Notes: generated by a model not told the origin, from the letters alone. A stretch of DNA of 64,000 bases from Russula earlei (GCA_025769875.1 JAGFNK010000006.1:124001-188000); one strand, 5' to 3'; positions 10,940-23,766 are shown, counted from the first letter of the stretch. Numbers and translations: made by a program.

Positions 10940-13025
10940 GAGAAATGCAAGGTGTTGGTGGAGAGAAATATAAAGTTCATACCCATGTCCATCACTTTCC
11001 ACCAGCCCATTGCACCCAGCCCCTCTGGCATCACACCACCTCAAATCAGCATCCAACCTTGACCAGGTCACCCCACCTGCAGGCACACCAGCAAGTCCAA
11101 ACATCACAGCATGCACCTCAGAAGCCTTACCGAACACAGGCCAAAGAAGCAGAAACTGAAGGAGAGGGTGAGACAACAATGCCAGGCAGACTCACCCTGA
11201 CCCTACAGGTTGTGATGCCACCACAGGAGCAGTCAGGAACCTGAAGACCTGTGGGAAGACATACCCGATCAGTCGGTATTGGTCACACTGAAGAAGAAAT
11301 CACTCCCAGTTCCAAGAACACTGAGGAAGGCAAAATCACCAGTCCAGCCCATATGGAGATCAGAACACATTCCAAAACCATCCAACAAGGTAAAACACCT
11401 CCTCATCAGAGAATGGATGACCAGTGCAGACACCAGCCACAGAAAACCAAGAGGAGCAGCTGGACCCAGCATGGAGGAGGCAGTATTTGGGACTGACACT
11501 AACACCAATGATTATGCACTTTACACAGCAGCATCCAGCAATGCTCTTGTTCATCCTATGATGCAGAAGGTGATCTATGATCACACAAGGAGGTGCAAGC
11601 ATGCAAGGACTGGCCAGAATGGAAAGCAGCCATGAACACCAAGATCACAACCTTGGAGCAAACTGGAACTTGGAGCACCATGCTGCACCCATCCCACAAG
11701 AACATAGTGGGCTCAAAATGGGTCTTCCATATCAAATGCAATGAAAACAGCACCATTGACAAGTACAAAGTGCAACTTGTTGCTCATGGATTCACACAGA
11801 GATTCAGAGTCAACTACCTCAACACATTCTCCCCCATAGCCAAGTTTGCAAGCCTTAGGACAATCCTCACCTTGGCAGCATGCAGCAACTGGGACATTGA
11901 AACTTTTAACTTTACAGGTGCATACCTAAACAGCAAACTAGGTGACAACAAAGTCATCTACCTACAGCCTCCCCCAGGATATGAAATTGAGGGGGAGAAC
12001 ACAGTCAAGCAACTTCACAAGTTGCTCTATGGACTAAAACAGGCAGGGCAATGATGGTATGACACACTTGTGCGTGCTCTCACTGACCTCAGATTCCATG
12101 TTAGTGGGGCAGATCTGGGAGTATTCCACACCCACATTGACAACCACCTCTTAATTCTTGCCATCCATGTCAACAATTGCATACTCACAGGAAGCTCAAA
12201 AGAGCTAATCAGAAATTACAAAAACAAGCTGAATCAGAAGTACACACTGACTGATTTAGGGCCAATCCATTGGCTACTTGGAATCAAAGTTGCACATGAC
12301 TGGGAGGCACACACCATTGCACTCTCACAAGAATTGTACATCGCTGCCATCCTGGAGCACTTCAGACTCAAAGATGCAAAGAGTTACACTACACTGATGA
12401 CCCCCAGCATCATGCACAGCTGGAGCAACTGCCTGACCAACCCAGCTGAAGTCAATTGGATGAAGAGAATGCCATACTGAGAGGCAATCAGCAGCCTCAT
12501 GTATGCTGCAGTGGAAATGCAACCCAACATCACTTTTGCTGTCTCCACTCTATCTCAATTCCTTGAAAACCCAGGCATCACTCATTGGGAGGTAGTAAAG
12601 CATGTGTTCCAGTATCTGTCCAGAACAAAAACCTTAGAACTCACATACAGAGGTGAACACTTTGACCCCATAGGTTACACAGATGTGGATGGCACCTTGC
12701 AAGAACACAGGCATGCCATATCCAGATATGCTTTCCTTATTGACAAAGGAATGCCTCTTGGAGCTCCCAAAAACAGGAGCTGGTCACACTATCAACTGCC
12801 AAGGCTGAATACATGGGAGCAATGCACACCACAAAGGAGGCAATGTGGCTCCAGAAGCTCATCTTTGAGCTATTTCCTTCACTCATTGCCCCTACCACAC
12901 TTTATTGTGACAACCAGGCCATGCTCATGCTCGCCATGACAGACAAGTATCATGCATGCATGAAACATATTGACTTGCATTACCATTTTATTAGAGACAC
13001 TATTGCTATGTATGTCATTTCCTGA
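10940..13025 (+). pseudogene. Ty1/copia retrotransposon pol remnant
   Basis: Degenerate pol of a Ty1/copia element. The linker region contains RSEHIPKPSNK and YALYTAASSNALVHP. Reverse transcriptase (RVT_2) follows with WPEWKAAMNTKITTLEQTGT, VGSKWVFHIKCNENSTIDKY, KVQLVAHGFTQ and QLHKLLYGLKQAGQ, then an in-frame stop at about 12,052. The catalytic YVDD region reads HVNN, so the polymerase site is lost. A second stop is near 12,478. RNase H motifs TAKAEYMGAMHTTKEAMWLQ and YCDNQAMLMLA close the relic. Gag, protease and most of integrase are missing. The fragment starts just downstream of solo LTR A, whose insertion probably cut it. Confidence 0.88.
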
Positions 13026-13039
13026 TTAGGAAAGTACTT

Positions 13040-13460
13040 ATGACACCAAGACTGCTACTATGGAAGCAACTAATGCTTCCAACACCAAGATCATTTATAT
13101 CAGAAGCAACTATTGCTTCCATGAGCCATCCTTGCTACTATAGCACCAACCAGTACTTACAGTAGCAAGAACCTTATCCCTGAGGGCTATATAAAGCCCC
13201 CAGTTTGTAGTAGTTGAGCCTTAAGCTCAACTTAGTTTGCCAATCCCAAACAGTTGACTCCTACCCCATCTGCAGAGCCCCTCTCATCTTGTTGACATAC
13301 TCTAGAAGGACATAACACTCCTTCCCCTCCATGAGTATTGCTTGCTTGACTCAAGCATATCTGCATTGGTAGGATGTGTTTATAGACACAACCATTGATC
13401 TTATTTAAGGCACTTTAGAGCCTTAACAACCTGCCCATCATCTTTTTACCAAACCTGTCG
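13040..13460 (+). mobile_element. Probable 3' LTR remnant of the copia element
   Basis: Immediately after the pol relic comes a stretch with GGCTATATAAAGCCCCC and the hairpin TTGAGCCTTAAGCTCAA near 13,190-13,232, an arrangement also present in the solo LTR at 28,171-28,716 (TATAAATA then GTCGAGCCTTATGCTCGAC). That layout is typical of copia LTR promoters. I cannot fix exact ends or a target duplication. Confidence 0.45.
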
Positions 13461-13619
13461 AAACTGAAACCACTTGGTGACAATAGCAACACAGAGTCAG
13501 AGACTGACTGGCTTGAGGACCTGGAGTCCACCCAGCAACTGTCTACAAAACATTCTGAGGCTCTGGTAATTGAGGTGTGTCTGCAATATCACTTTATCTC
13601 TTTCAACTCAAACCTATTA

Positions 13620-14830
13620 ATGCAGAGACCATCATGGTCAGCTTCAGCTGCCCCTCCAGGGCCTTCTGCCTCAGAGGGAGCACTGCCCAGTAGCCAACCT
13701 CAGACAACTAACAATGTTCCACCTTCTGGAGATCATCAAAGCAGCACTACTGCTTTGGCTTCTGAATCTCACTGGCCTGCTGACACCAATCTCATCCTTA
13801 CTCCAGACTCAAACAAGGTAACACTGTCTAAGCAATGCCCATTAATTCACCTCATCCCTCAAGATGCAGTGGAGATTGTTCAGCCAGTCTGCTCATTGAT
13901 CATGTGTTCCCTGATGCCCCTACTGTCCTATCTATCATAAAGGCTGCTCTTTTATCAGCTGCTTCTTCCCATCCCAGTTCCTCATTCATCCACAGGTGCC
14001 TCCAGTCCAATCACAAATATGTGACCAAAATGATTCCTTTGATAAGTTCCTCAATCAGCAAGATGGTGTCACTGATGGAATCAACAGCCACATGGTTGTG
14101 TCCCCCTTTTCTGACATGAAGCCAAAGAATGCTACACTACCATCATCTTGGCTGAGTTGTTGGTCATCACCTCAAAGGCATCAATCATTGCAATTGTTGA
14201 GAAGCAGTTAATGGACTACAACTATACATTTCCAACCAGCAAAAGTGTAAGTGGACTTATTCTTATTTGATACCATCTAATGTTTGTCAAACTTTGGTCT
14301 CATAATGCACTCCAATCCTATTGGAATATGTGGATTATTAATGTGATTCACAATTTGTACTTTGCTAGGAGTGTTAACTCATTTGTGAGTAAATTTGGAC
14401 ACCACTTTCTGACACATCAAGATGCCCTTGGGGTGATGATGCATGAGGTTCCAATACCAATGGTTGTATTGGTAGCAATGGCAGTAAGCCTAGTTTAGTC
14501 ATATGTCTTTGAAAGTTGTTCTAACTAGATATGTAGCTGTATGCTGCCCTGCATGAGTGGCGTACTGGTGTCCACCAGGCCATGGACTTTTTAGCCAATG
14601 CATACCTTGATGTCTATCATGGCCATATTAGCACATTCAACCATATCCAGGAGCATCATGGCAATGTGTTCCACACAATGATGGCAGATATTTTTACAAA
14701 AGCAAAGTGAGTGATCAAATCGTGCCATACATTGTTTAACTAATCTGCCTTTGCAGGCAGCACTTTGGCGTTGAGAACCTCAGTTCCAATTGCTGCACTC
14801 AACCTTGAGGAACTCAACAACTGAGCAAGT
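13620..14830 (+). pseudogene. DUF6532-like transposon-associated protein, decayed
   Basis: Fragments in shifting frames and split by short introns read IDHVFPDAPTVLSIIKAALL, HRCLQSNHKYVTKMIPLIS, HEVPIPMVVLVAMAV, YAALHEWRTGVHQAMDF and AYLDVYHGHISTFNHI. This order resembles a protein family common in basidiomycete repeats (DUF6532-type); the assignment is from memory and not certain. The N-terminal part is S/P/Q-rich. Stops and frame changes indicate a relic. Function unknown. Confidence 0.45.
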
Positions 14831-15874
14831 TCACACCATCTTTGGTCCCTCAAACCAATGTGACATTATACCCACTATTATTGTTCTTGTACATCTACAC
14901 AATTCCTTACCCAGACTCTTTTACTTGTTTTCAGTCAGTTTGGCATTGTAAAATGCCTACATTAGTATTCCTCTGTCGTAGCATAGCTGAATGGTTGTAA
15001 AAAAGACAGAAGGGGGAAAGCCTGAGGGTGCGGCAATCAGCACATGGGATGGCGGATTGGAAACATCACACAGGAAGGGTTATTTGGGGGAGTGACAAAC
15101 GCAAATGCACTTCTGTTATTTGGCTCATTTGAGCCTCTCTAAATACATTTTTTGGTGTAGGCTGTTTGTAAATGTGTATCATAGGTTGCTAAGACAATAC
15201 CAAAACTCATGAGACAATTTTCGCCTCTATGGCCTTTGGCTGAGGCATCAAGCTTGCATCTCGTGAGCTCCACTGTGTCCTTGAGACACTCTTGCTCGCA
15301 ATTAAGGATGTGAGGTGACTGGGGAGAACATTGGGTTTTTTAGCCTTTTTACTTTGTGTGATCTGCAGCTTCCAAGCCTGCTGTGTGATTGAGTCCACCT
15401 GTCAACTGAGTAAAGTCCCCCCATGAAGGGGGGTTTTCCAAAACTTGGTTTTTGGTCCTTTCAGATCCAAGAGGCATAGCACATCATGCCATGAAGGTGC
15501 TCCACACATCATGGCCTCTGGTGGAGCAAAATCCACCAAATGGACTGTGAAGTTATTGTGCTATGATCAGCACCTATTATCAAAAATTATGTTGTGTGAA
15601 TGAGAACTATCCAATCCAAAATTATTCCAAAATTATAGAATAAGAACCTTGAATTATCACGCAAATTTATTATCCATAATGCAGATAATGGTTGATAAAA
15701 TTATTGGGGGGTAAACTGGCGAGCGATAATTTCGGTTTTTGATAACCGACGCTAGCGAGGGAAAATGGTGCTAATTATCTCTCGCTAGCGCGGGAGGTTT
15801 TTCCTGATGACGGCAACCGTAACCCATATGTACGGCTACGGCGCGCAGCCCTGAAGCCAGCCAATAATGTCGTA
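14831..15874. other. Non-coding stretch with two hairpins
   Basis: No gene recognised. Two clear fold-backs are present: CCCCCCATGAAGGGGGG near 15,417-15,433, and CGCTAGCGAG (15,750-15,759) facing CTCGCTAGCG (15,781-15,790). The first resembles a short terminator-like stem; the second may be a transposon end. The region probably belongs to the repeat nest. Confidence 0.4.
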
Positions 15875-18222
15875 GCCACAACAGACAGGATGATATTGTG
15901 GATCAGCTTCTCGGATACAAAAAGGGTATAATAATACAATCACACTACCCTACTCATGTACACATAAGGTAGCGTAGCAAACCAGACCTCGAGTTGTGTC
16001 ATGACAACAAATTCGACTCCTCACACCTGAGCACGTGCAGCTGTACGCAAGACGGGCGAGGGAAGATACTATATTGGCACCGGAGGATAAGAAAAGGAGG
16101 CTGGTGCAGCCTCCACTTGAGCAGGACTTCTCACAATCTCTGCAGGATAAAGGAGGGTGCCGTCACGCACGCTGCTCTTCCATGGGGAGTGACCACCTCC
16201 CTGAGCGCGGACACCTAGCACCAGAAGCAGGATGGTGTATCCCATGACTAGATAGCCATACAATTAGACACTTGCACACACAAATGCGAAAAGGGAAGGA
16301 AGTACGTAGAAGCCACAGGAGAAAGGAGAAGGCGATGATGGCTTTGATCTCATGGCAGACCTGAGAAACAGGTCCATCGCCTGGTGACAAAGAATCAGAA
16401 AAGGCTGAATACCAGATTTCACAGCGAGATCCTCACCGAAGATCCCAAAGTTGCAGCTTGTCTCTGCTGGGTCAAGGGCGATAATCTGATCGTCGGTCCA
16501 GGCGGCGTATGATCCACTTGTTAACCAGAAGATCCAGAGGACCGCTGATGATCACGGTCAGGCACAGGTAGAAACTCTGCTGGGCAACGAAGCTTACTCA
16601 ACCATCCAATCTCGACAACGAGGTACGAGAAAACTGATCCTTGACGGAACGAGTCGATGAAATACCTATAGGCGAAGGTGTGATATACTGTGTTTAGTGA
16701 TGCGGGTAAGAGCACAGAAAGTTCTGGCGCACATTGGGATGATAGTCACGAAAGTGATCAGACCGGTGGCGAGCGAAAAGCCCGGGAAGTTGGAAAAAAA
16801 GCCGTTGGTCAACGAGACGACGTCCGCGCTCACGCATATCACAATAAGGGAGAACACGACGGTCGTTGCTGAATGGGCATTCAGGAATCCGCGAAAACGC
16901 CAGGTTGAGTATACATGATCTTACCGAAGGTAAACCGCCGAATAGTGGATAGAGTCTCTGGGTTAATGAAAGCCATCCTGAGGGCCTGAACTCAAAAAGC
17001 TTCGCACGGGGTCAATTGAAGGACTGAAAGAAAGGAGTGCAAGCGGCTAGTCGCCAGTCACCATCTGCGCAACTTGATGTGCTCTTATAAGACACTGGTT
17101 CCCTGTCAGTTCGGGGAAAATTCCATCGTCTTCACATTCTAATCTAAGCTATGTGGACTCGGCGCCCCGTTGCCGTCAGGCACGGGCATGCCGCATGGCG
17201 CCAAACTGTTGGCGACGTTGCCAATTCGGGTCGCGATGTTTGCGGGGCTTGTCTCTCATTCTCTCAAAAGGTCGGCACGACCGTACGACTCGTCAAGGAT
17301 GACCCGAAAGCAACTTCCCCTGTCCCTCAGGTTACCAGGCGATTGCCTTGGGGTAGATAAGTCGTGCATAGCTCCCATGAAGCCTGGCGACCAGGTGTGC
17401 ACTGATGCCGATGCATTGTCTCAGGAAGGAAGCTGCCATAACAAAGTTGATATATGAAGTTCCGCATTACGGTCGCCATCAGCTACCTATATACGTTATA
17501 GAAACCTATTAACCCCATCGTGCCTTATCAACCCTGAACGCGACATATTATCGGGAGTAAAGGGGCGTTTTCGCAAACTCCAAGCAATGCTGTCGAGGGT
17601 ATTACGTATGTAAAGACTCAGAGAGAGCACTTGAGTTTGAGAGGGGGGGAGGCAACTCAAAATAAATAACTCGGGCTCCCAGATTCCGCGTTGCGAACTT
17701 TGCACAGACATCTGTGTCCACTTATTTGCAGCGTCGTCACGAAGGTTGATCCCGAGCCTATGGCGTAAGAACGTGATGAGGTTTCTACACAATTTCGAGA
17801 AAGGTATAAAGGATCTCAGGTGAACAGAAACATCATTCAGGTCAGGGTCCGATTACCTGTGCGCAGAGTCCAGCCTGAGGGAACTTTGATCGATAGCAGA
17901 TACAGCAAGGGAAGTTTGTGCAGACCCAACTACCTTCAATCGAGAAGAGAGGGTGAAAGTCCCACATGATACGGGGATCACGCCCTTTTCAGGTTTCATG
18001 GCGCCTTCGAGAAACTCGCCCACAAAAGAAGCGATGATGAGGATCATTTCCGCGTGAAGGGTGAATATCTACGTGAGCACTTGAGAAACCAAACTAGCAT
18101 CCGATCACCTCGGAATCCCGACCTTGGACAGCTTTGTCGAATATCATTAAGAGCACAAGGACGGTTAGGTCACCAAAAGATCTAATGGGCAATGGGAAAA
18201 CGCCAATCCACGGACTAGATCC
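15875..18222. repeat. Segmental duplication copy B
   Basis: Direct repeat of 4,725-6,993 with scattered indels. It holds the second MARVEL-like gene and the same upstream block (for example the CATATTATCGGGA stretch near 17,543 and its partner near 6,394). The upstream block contains minus-strand open stretches (17,496-17,792 and 17,853-18,047) that are not conserved as ORFs in copy A, so I do not call them genes. Confidence 0.8.
16069..16976 (-). CDS. Predicted four-helix membrane protein (MARVEL-like), copy B
   Basis: Paralogue of the gene at 4,919-5,836. The start at 16,974-16,976 gives MAFINPETLSTIRRFTFG. The hydrophobic exon reads VVFSLIVICVSADVVSLTN then NFPGFSLATGLITFVTIIPM, a middle block carries SGSYAAWTDDQII and CNFGIFGEDLAVKSG, and the last exon has YGYLVMGYTILLLVLGV and ends ASFSYPPVPI. 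Helices alternate with short polar loops as in MARVEL-type proteins. Differences from copy A are mostly substitutions and in-frame indels in the tail, with the reading frame kept. Subcellular site is presumably the plasma membrane or endomembranes; the role is unknown. Intron borders were not all resolved. Confidence 0.55.
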
Positions 18223-19540
18223 GTTACGGCTCATTCCAGGAACAGGATAGGTGGCGCTGAACAGAGATGTTTCAGCCTCGCCCGCTGCTTCCTGTTATCG
18301 CAAGCCCCATGGGCGTAAGTTCCACGAAGGCAAAGGGACCCATAACTAAGTGGTGGGGAATAACAGTCTTGTGCGGTAAGTGGGCTCATATACAACGCGA
18401 TGAGTGCAAGTGTGATGTCTGAGCATGTAACTAAATTCAGCCTTCAGCCTCCAGGAAATGGGCATAGAAAACGGAGCTCACCAGCCGAAGATGCACGAAT
18501 GTCAAGGAAGTGACAGATTACACGCAAATAAACCGAATATATGCTAAAAATTTATCGATCTTCGCCCACATGACTTCAGTTTTTGTTCGACACTGTAGTG
18601 CTCGTGGTTGTTGTTCCTGCGTCCGGTGTCTCCCTCAATCGGGTTGAGTTGCAGTACGCCCCCCCATTTATCGCCTAGCGGATTCACAAGCCCTGCGGGT
18701 TGGACTTGGCATCCTTATTTGGAGGACAACGCCGCCGGGCGTTCTAAGTTCTGTCTCTGCCCCATCATACGTAAGTTTCGGATGTCTGCCACCATACCAT
18801 AAAGTCTTTTTTTAAAATAATGGGTGGCAAGTGAGACAACACTTCGGTACTAAAGGGGTTGGAATTCACGGTCCTCTGAAGAGGAAAAAGATAAATTACG
18901 ACGCAGCTTGAAGTCATGAGGCAAGACAGTTGGATATGGCGCTAGTCGCCAAGTGGCGTTTTGTTTGGCAGGTGAAGAATATTCGATGAAGAATTGATCA
19001 TCAATCGAACGGGTAACGAATGACCATAGATACAGCTGCGCAGATACCTCGGTGGAATTTTGACCATGACAACTGACGACGGGCAGTACTGCTACAGAAA
19101 AACTGCAAGAAAGGGAAGTTACCATTGGGGATCATGTGAAGCCGGTGCTCGGCGGTCGCTGTTGCATTGCCACCACGAGGTGAGCGAGTGTGAATGACCG
19201 GCGCTCAATCTTCCATTTTTCAATCCCGAAACACGTCCCCGGCGGTATGCTTAGAACCAACCAATATGTTTGTTAGGGCAGAAAGGATGCCTTACATGGT
19301 TGCACGAGAGCAGAGAATGAGAATTCGGCGGCGAACAGATCCAGAATCAGCGTCTCGTGGTATGATACCCATCGTGTTATGCATAGATCTCATAAGATAG
19401 AAGGAGAATGAGTATCTACAAAATTGAAACAAACCCAACGTTCACAGAGAAGAAAGGGTAGATTAGCTAACAGGCACGTTTAGATGATGGCTCGGTTCCC
19501 GGCGTGGGCTAATGCGAATTGCGTTGCATCATAAGAAACG
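18223..19540. other. Unassigned stretch
   Basis: Contains a minus-strand open stretch at 18,850-19,125 and a plus-strand one at 19,194-19,400, neither with a recognisable domain or convincing splice partners. It could include 3' exons of the minus-strand gene at 19,541, but I cannot support that. Confidence 0.3.
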
Positions 19541-20302
19541 TTAAATTCCATCCGACTCAGCGACGACAAACTCGCGTTTGGTGTCCGAGTCGGAAATATG
19601 TGCGCCCCAAAAGGCTTGCCAATCATGCCAGCTGATATGGTGCTTCGAATGGGCGGCAGATTGAGCCTCCTCCTCGCCTTGCATTAAGCCAAACTGAAGA
19701 TGGGGATGGCTCGTGGCAAGGCGGTGGGTGAACAGGTGGCAGGCCATGACGAAGAGCAGTAGCAAGAGCAGAAAAGTAGTTCGTGCCTTGACGTTGAGCG
19801 GTGCTGCGAGTGAGAACAATCGCTCACGAGCGGTGGTATTCTTTGGCGGTGCCAGAAAGGCAATGGAGAAGTCGGCGGAGCATGACGGGGACGACGGAGT
19901 GACTATGATAGCTGGCAGTGGGGATTTCTCACCCACTTGTGAGAGCGAGACGTCTTCGTTCCAATGATTATTCAGACAGTGTGGCAGGCTAACAGAGATG
20001 TATGTATTTACACACCTCCGGGCGCAGGGGTGAGGATGTAGTCGAGGCGATGCTTCGGGAGTCTGTGACGACGAGGACCTATTGACAAGAAAAGCGATCA
20101 TAGGGTCACAGGCTAGTTGCAGTGCTTCGAGGACTACCCACCGTGAGTAGCCATGAGAGAACCGAGGGAAATAGAGCGCTTGAAGAAAAGTTGCGGCAAC
20201 AGACGAGGTTTGAGCGGCCTTGACGATTGAGATCGATGAAGGCAGACGATGCGGACGAAGCAGGTAACAAAACGAGCGTTGTGTAAAGGAATGTGGGGTC
20301 AA
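19541..20302 (-). CDS. Hypothetical single-pass membrane protein
   Basis: I do not recognise this protein. The minus strand is open for 253 codons. Roughly at residues 176-195 is a strong hydrophobic stretch (TTFLLLLLLFVMACHLF) preceded by a basic/polar segment, then a C-terminal tail with SWHDWQAFWGAHISDSD ending AESDGI before the stop at 19,541. The first 80 residues read like non-coding or intronic sequence, so the true gene may begin further in, or use the alternative frame at 20,106-20,312 with FLYTTLVLLPASSASS as a signal-like exon. A type II or tail-oriented membrane protein is the simplest guess. Confidence 0.4.
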   Translation of the reverse strand: MTPHSFTQRSFCYLLRPHRLPSSISIVKAAQTSSVAATFLQALYFPRFSHGYSRWVVLEALQLACDPMIAFLVNRSSSSQTPEASPRLHPHPCARRCVNTYISVSLPHCLNNHWNEDVSLSQVGEKSPLPAIIVTPSSPSCSADFSIAFLAPPKNTTARERLFSLAAPLNVKARTTFLLLLLLFVMACHLFTHRLATSHPHLQFGLMQGEEEAQSAAHSKHHISWHDWQAFWGAHISDSDTKREFVVAESDGI

Positions 20303-20689
20303 AAGTATGCACGCGAAGAAAGAGAAGGGCTTATCGCGGCAGCGAAAATGCGGCAGGGACGAGTGGGAGGAATGAAGAGGAGAGAACAGCGATGAGGACG
20401 GGAGGTGAACTGTACCTCAAATGGCGCCCACACGTTCCGGTAACCACGCCTACACGTGCAATCCTCGGCCGGCATTTTCTACATCACCATCACCGAATCC
20501 TAGAATAGAATATTAGTCATCATAGAAAATCAAGTCTCTGCTTATAGTCAACTCAGTGGACAATAAAAATAAAACATTCCAAGGCTCTGTTTCAACCATA
20601 AATTATATTATATAAGGAATGACATAAGTAGAGCATGAGATGTGTGACCAAAAAGGTTGAATAAGGACATTACTTATCTAACTTGGGCC

Positions 20690-20875
20690 CCATACAGCAA
20701 CAAGATTTTTACAAAATTTCAAAACTTTTGCAAATATTTTGAAATTCAGGGGTTTCTGGAGTCACTTGCATGACAGGAGTACTCATCATGACATCACATA
20801 ATATCATAATATCAGAAGTCTTTTTTTAGGGTTTCTCAGCATTTGCCAGACAGTCACAAGGTGCAGGCACAGTGA
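20690..20875. repeat. Left arm of a 13.5-kb inverted repeat
   Basis: This stretch (from GGGCCCCATACAGCAACAAG through the run ending CATTTGCCAGACAGTCAC) is found inverted at about 34,045-34,185. Shared pieces include ATATTTTGAAATTCAGGGG and TAGGGTTTCTCAGCATTTG. The arms look like terminal inverted repeats of a large DNA transposon whose interior has been filled by nested insertions. Confidence 0.7.
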
Positions 20876-22635
20876 AACACATAAGGCATGTGATAAGGCC
20901 CTGTCACATAGGGCTGTGCACCGTACCCATGTATGTATGGGTGTATGGGACCCATATTATGGGACCTGTACCCATCCTGTTCGCTGACCACTGCAGAGTT
21001 TATATGGTACAGGTATGGGATGGGTATTACCTGTTGAGACCTGTTAGTTGATGGCTGTAAACGGCCATCATATGGGTACTTTGTAGTCTAGATTTGGAAT
21101 ATATTTCTCTGGACCACATGTATTGCCAATGTCCCTCACTGATGAGATAAACAGCTTTCACTGTCCAGCATCCAACGATCAACATTCAGCCATCTATTGC
21201 AAACAATTTGTATGCTTCTCTCTCTTAGTTGTATTGTTTTGTGAGTTCTCCTGAGTTTTAGGCTGGACATCCTGATCGTCACTGGATTGTTTGTGGATCC
21301 TCAGGCACTGTTTAAAATGACAGGTGGTTTTCCACTGTGACTGATGTTTCCTCTAAACCAACTATCATCTCTTGACTCTCTTCTCCCACTCAATCGCTCC
21401 CATCAAACAAAAAATGACCATCAATATGATTGAGCTCTGCAAAATGCAATATGCCCAGGAGCTTGCAGCACACACCATGTGCCAGTGGATTCTCATGTGG
21501 CAAAGCGCTCAAGTGCAAGCATGGCTTCCCACCCCCCTTCAGTGGACATTGCTACCATCTTGCGCACACTCAAAGTTCACGCCTGAGATCTACCCACCAG
21601 ACACAAGACAGCAGCAGCATTAGCAGCAAGTTTGTTTGTTGGGGTCTGCATGCTGACCCTGGGTTGACTTTTTTTTTGCTTCCAGCAGCACCACAGTGCT
21701 AGTGTGCCTCCATCAATGCTGAGTCCTAGCACTGTCCCTGAGTGACCACAATTGTACCATCCAAATTTCTTCAGGCATCACCATATTTTGTGGTTGTTCA
21801 TCCATCACAAGCTCCATTAGTCACACTGGACATTCACATCTCAGCGGTGAATGCAGGCGGTCTGTAAGGCTGAGGGTTTCACCATATTCATCATGGGTGC
21901 CTGGCAATCCTCTATTCTGATGGGTCAGTTCGCTGTCAGCTGCTTTGGATGGTTGGATAGCTCAAACTCAAATGCTTACTTGATAGTTGTCTCATGAATG
22001 ATGACTGCCCATGGTATCTTCAAGAGATCAAGCTGTGTCCATCAAAGGATGATCCAGCCTCCATTCAACTCTGCACAATGTTGTAAGGCAACTTGCTGGC
22101 TCAGATGTGGAACAGGCCAGACTGACAAAGTGCCACCTGCCACAAGAATCCAGCCAGCAGTCAAACGACAGGCACACACATGCACAACTCCCTCTCTCCC
22201 ATCACCATGACACACATGCAAGCACACCATGCCCTCCACCTCTCACCTTCAACACACACTCCCTCTCCTCCACCTCTGATGATGTTATCACCAAACACCC
22301 AACATGTGCACCCAACACCCTCCTTTCTCCCACCACCACATCACACACAAATGCCTCCACACCCTCCGCCTCTTGCCTCCGACATACACACCCACTCCTC
22401 CTCCGACACTACCACACACCCACATGCTCACCTGCCACTGCCTCATCAGTCAGGCAAAAGCCCCCAACACTCAAGAGCCAATCGACCACCCCTGCACAGC
22501 ATTTCAGAAGTTTAGTTTCATTTTGTTTCATTTCACATGTCGCCTCAACGCTGCAATCACACGCATCCATACCCAATCCTCTCAGAATACATCTACCCTT
22601 GTTTTCTCTCTGTTCTCTTCCATGCATGCTAAAGG

Positions 22636-23463
22636 TGTCAAGACACGTACTGCTGATCTGTGTGGACTCAGGAGCAGGTGGGCAAGGGTCGGAACAGATG
22701 GTACGCGGCGTAGGCGGCGTTGAACAAGAGGACGAGCCAAATGACTAAGATATACCAGATGGGGACTGGTACGTGTAACTGGAGGCAGAGGCGAAGGTTA
22801 GAAGCCAGTGCAGCGAGGGGCTTTAAACAAGGCGGTCGTAGAAGAGTACCTTGGGGACGAGAGGAGTCTTTAAACTGAGCGGTCGCAGGGGAGTACCCAG
22901 GAAGAGGAGAGTATCACAAATGGACAGTCTGATGACTGCCATGCTACATTGGGGCTTATATACAGTGTACAGGGTCGATTACAAAGACCTGGGACTATTC
23001 TAGACTCTTTGATACCATCCAATAGGACTACAGAGGCATAAACTTGCTTGTGTCAAGTTTCAGGCTTACTGAGCGCATTACTGATCATTGTGGAGCGATG
23101 ACATCATTATGATGTCACTGTGGAGCGCTTAGTGAGCCTATGAGGTCACTGTGGAGTCGCTCAGTCAGCTATGATGTCATTGGAGCCTGGATGACGTCAG
23201 ATGATTTATGCAACAGTTTCTAAGAGTTTGTGCCACTGTTTCGGGTCCTTGGTGGCTGGGTGGCCATGTGGTTGCCACGCGATGATTACCCGATTAGGAA
23301 ACGGGTGCCTGGTCGTGTTATAGTGTCTTTGCAATAGCGATATCTTGCACTGCAGGGGGAATAGCCCAGAAAACGGAAGGGAGTTGGTAATGCCAAATGA
23401 GAGAGGTCTCTCTTGAGTGAAACAGGACCATCTACGGTCAGGACCTGGCCTTGGTTCGTAACA
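22636..23463 (-). mobile_element. Solo LTR, family 1 (copy B)
   Basis: An 828-bp LTR in reverse orientation begins TGTCAAGACACGTAC and ends GGTTCGTAACA, flanked by the perfect target duplication AAAGG (22,631-22,635 and 23,464-23,468). It is nested inside hAT element 1. The reverse-strand TATATAAG box is near 22,955. Confidence 0.92.
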
Positions 23464-23468
23464 AAAGG

Positions 23469-23766
23469 CTCCTCAGCGCAAAATCCACAAACCCAGAACG
23501 CTGCATGGATGCAGGAATATCATTTGAAGCTGAGCAAGCATCTGATGAATCAGACTCACATTCATGGCCTCTTTGGAGAAAATATAACAAAGGCAGGCAT
23601 GAGGTGTGAGTTTGTTCACAGCTCACTGTCCTCTTCAGCTTCTGCAGTGGCTGTAGAGAGGGTTTTCTTTGGTGGCCAAGACACAATCTCTCTCCGTCGC
23701 ACTAGCTTGAAGGTGGAGACCATCAGGACCCTTATACTAGTCAAAAAGAAATTGCACTTGCAATGA
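23469..23766 (+). pseudogene. hAT transposase C-terminal domain remnant
   Basis: Downstream of the nested LTR the plus strand reads SSLSSSASAVAVERVFFGGQ, DTISLRRTSLKVETIRTLI and LVKKKLHLQ, the hAT C-terminal dimerisation motif. It ends at a stop near 23,764, about 190 bp from the hAT right end. The N-terminal part before the LTR (21,400-22,600) is full of stops and frame changes, so no active transposase can be made. Confidence 0.8.

Noticed and set aside
11250..11640. Independent gene for the 118-codon frame
   Set aside because: It is the linker region just before reverse transcriptase of the copia relic (RSEHIPKPSNK), not a separate gene.
22107..22748. 213-codon plus-strand open frame
   Set aside because: It runs from hAT remnant sequence into the solo LTR and is low-complexity (H/P/T/S); not a gene.
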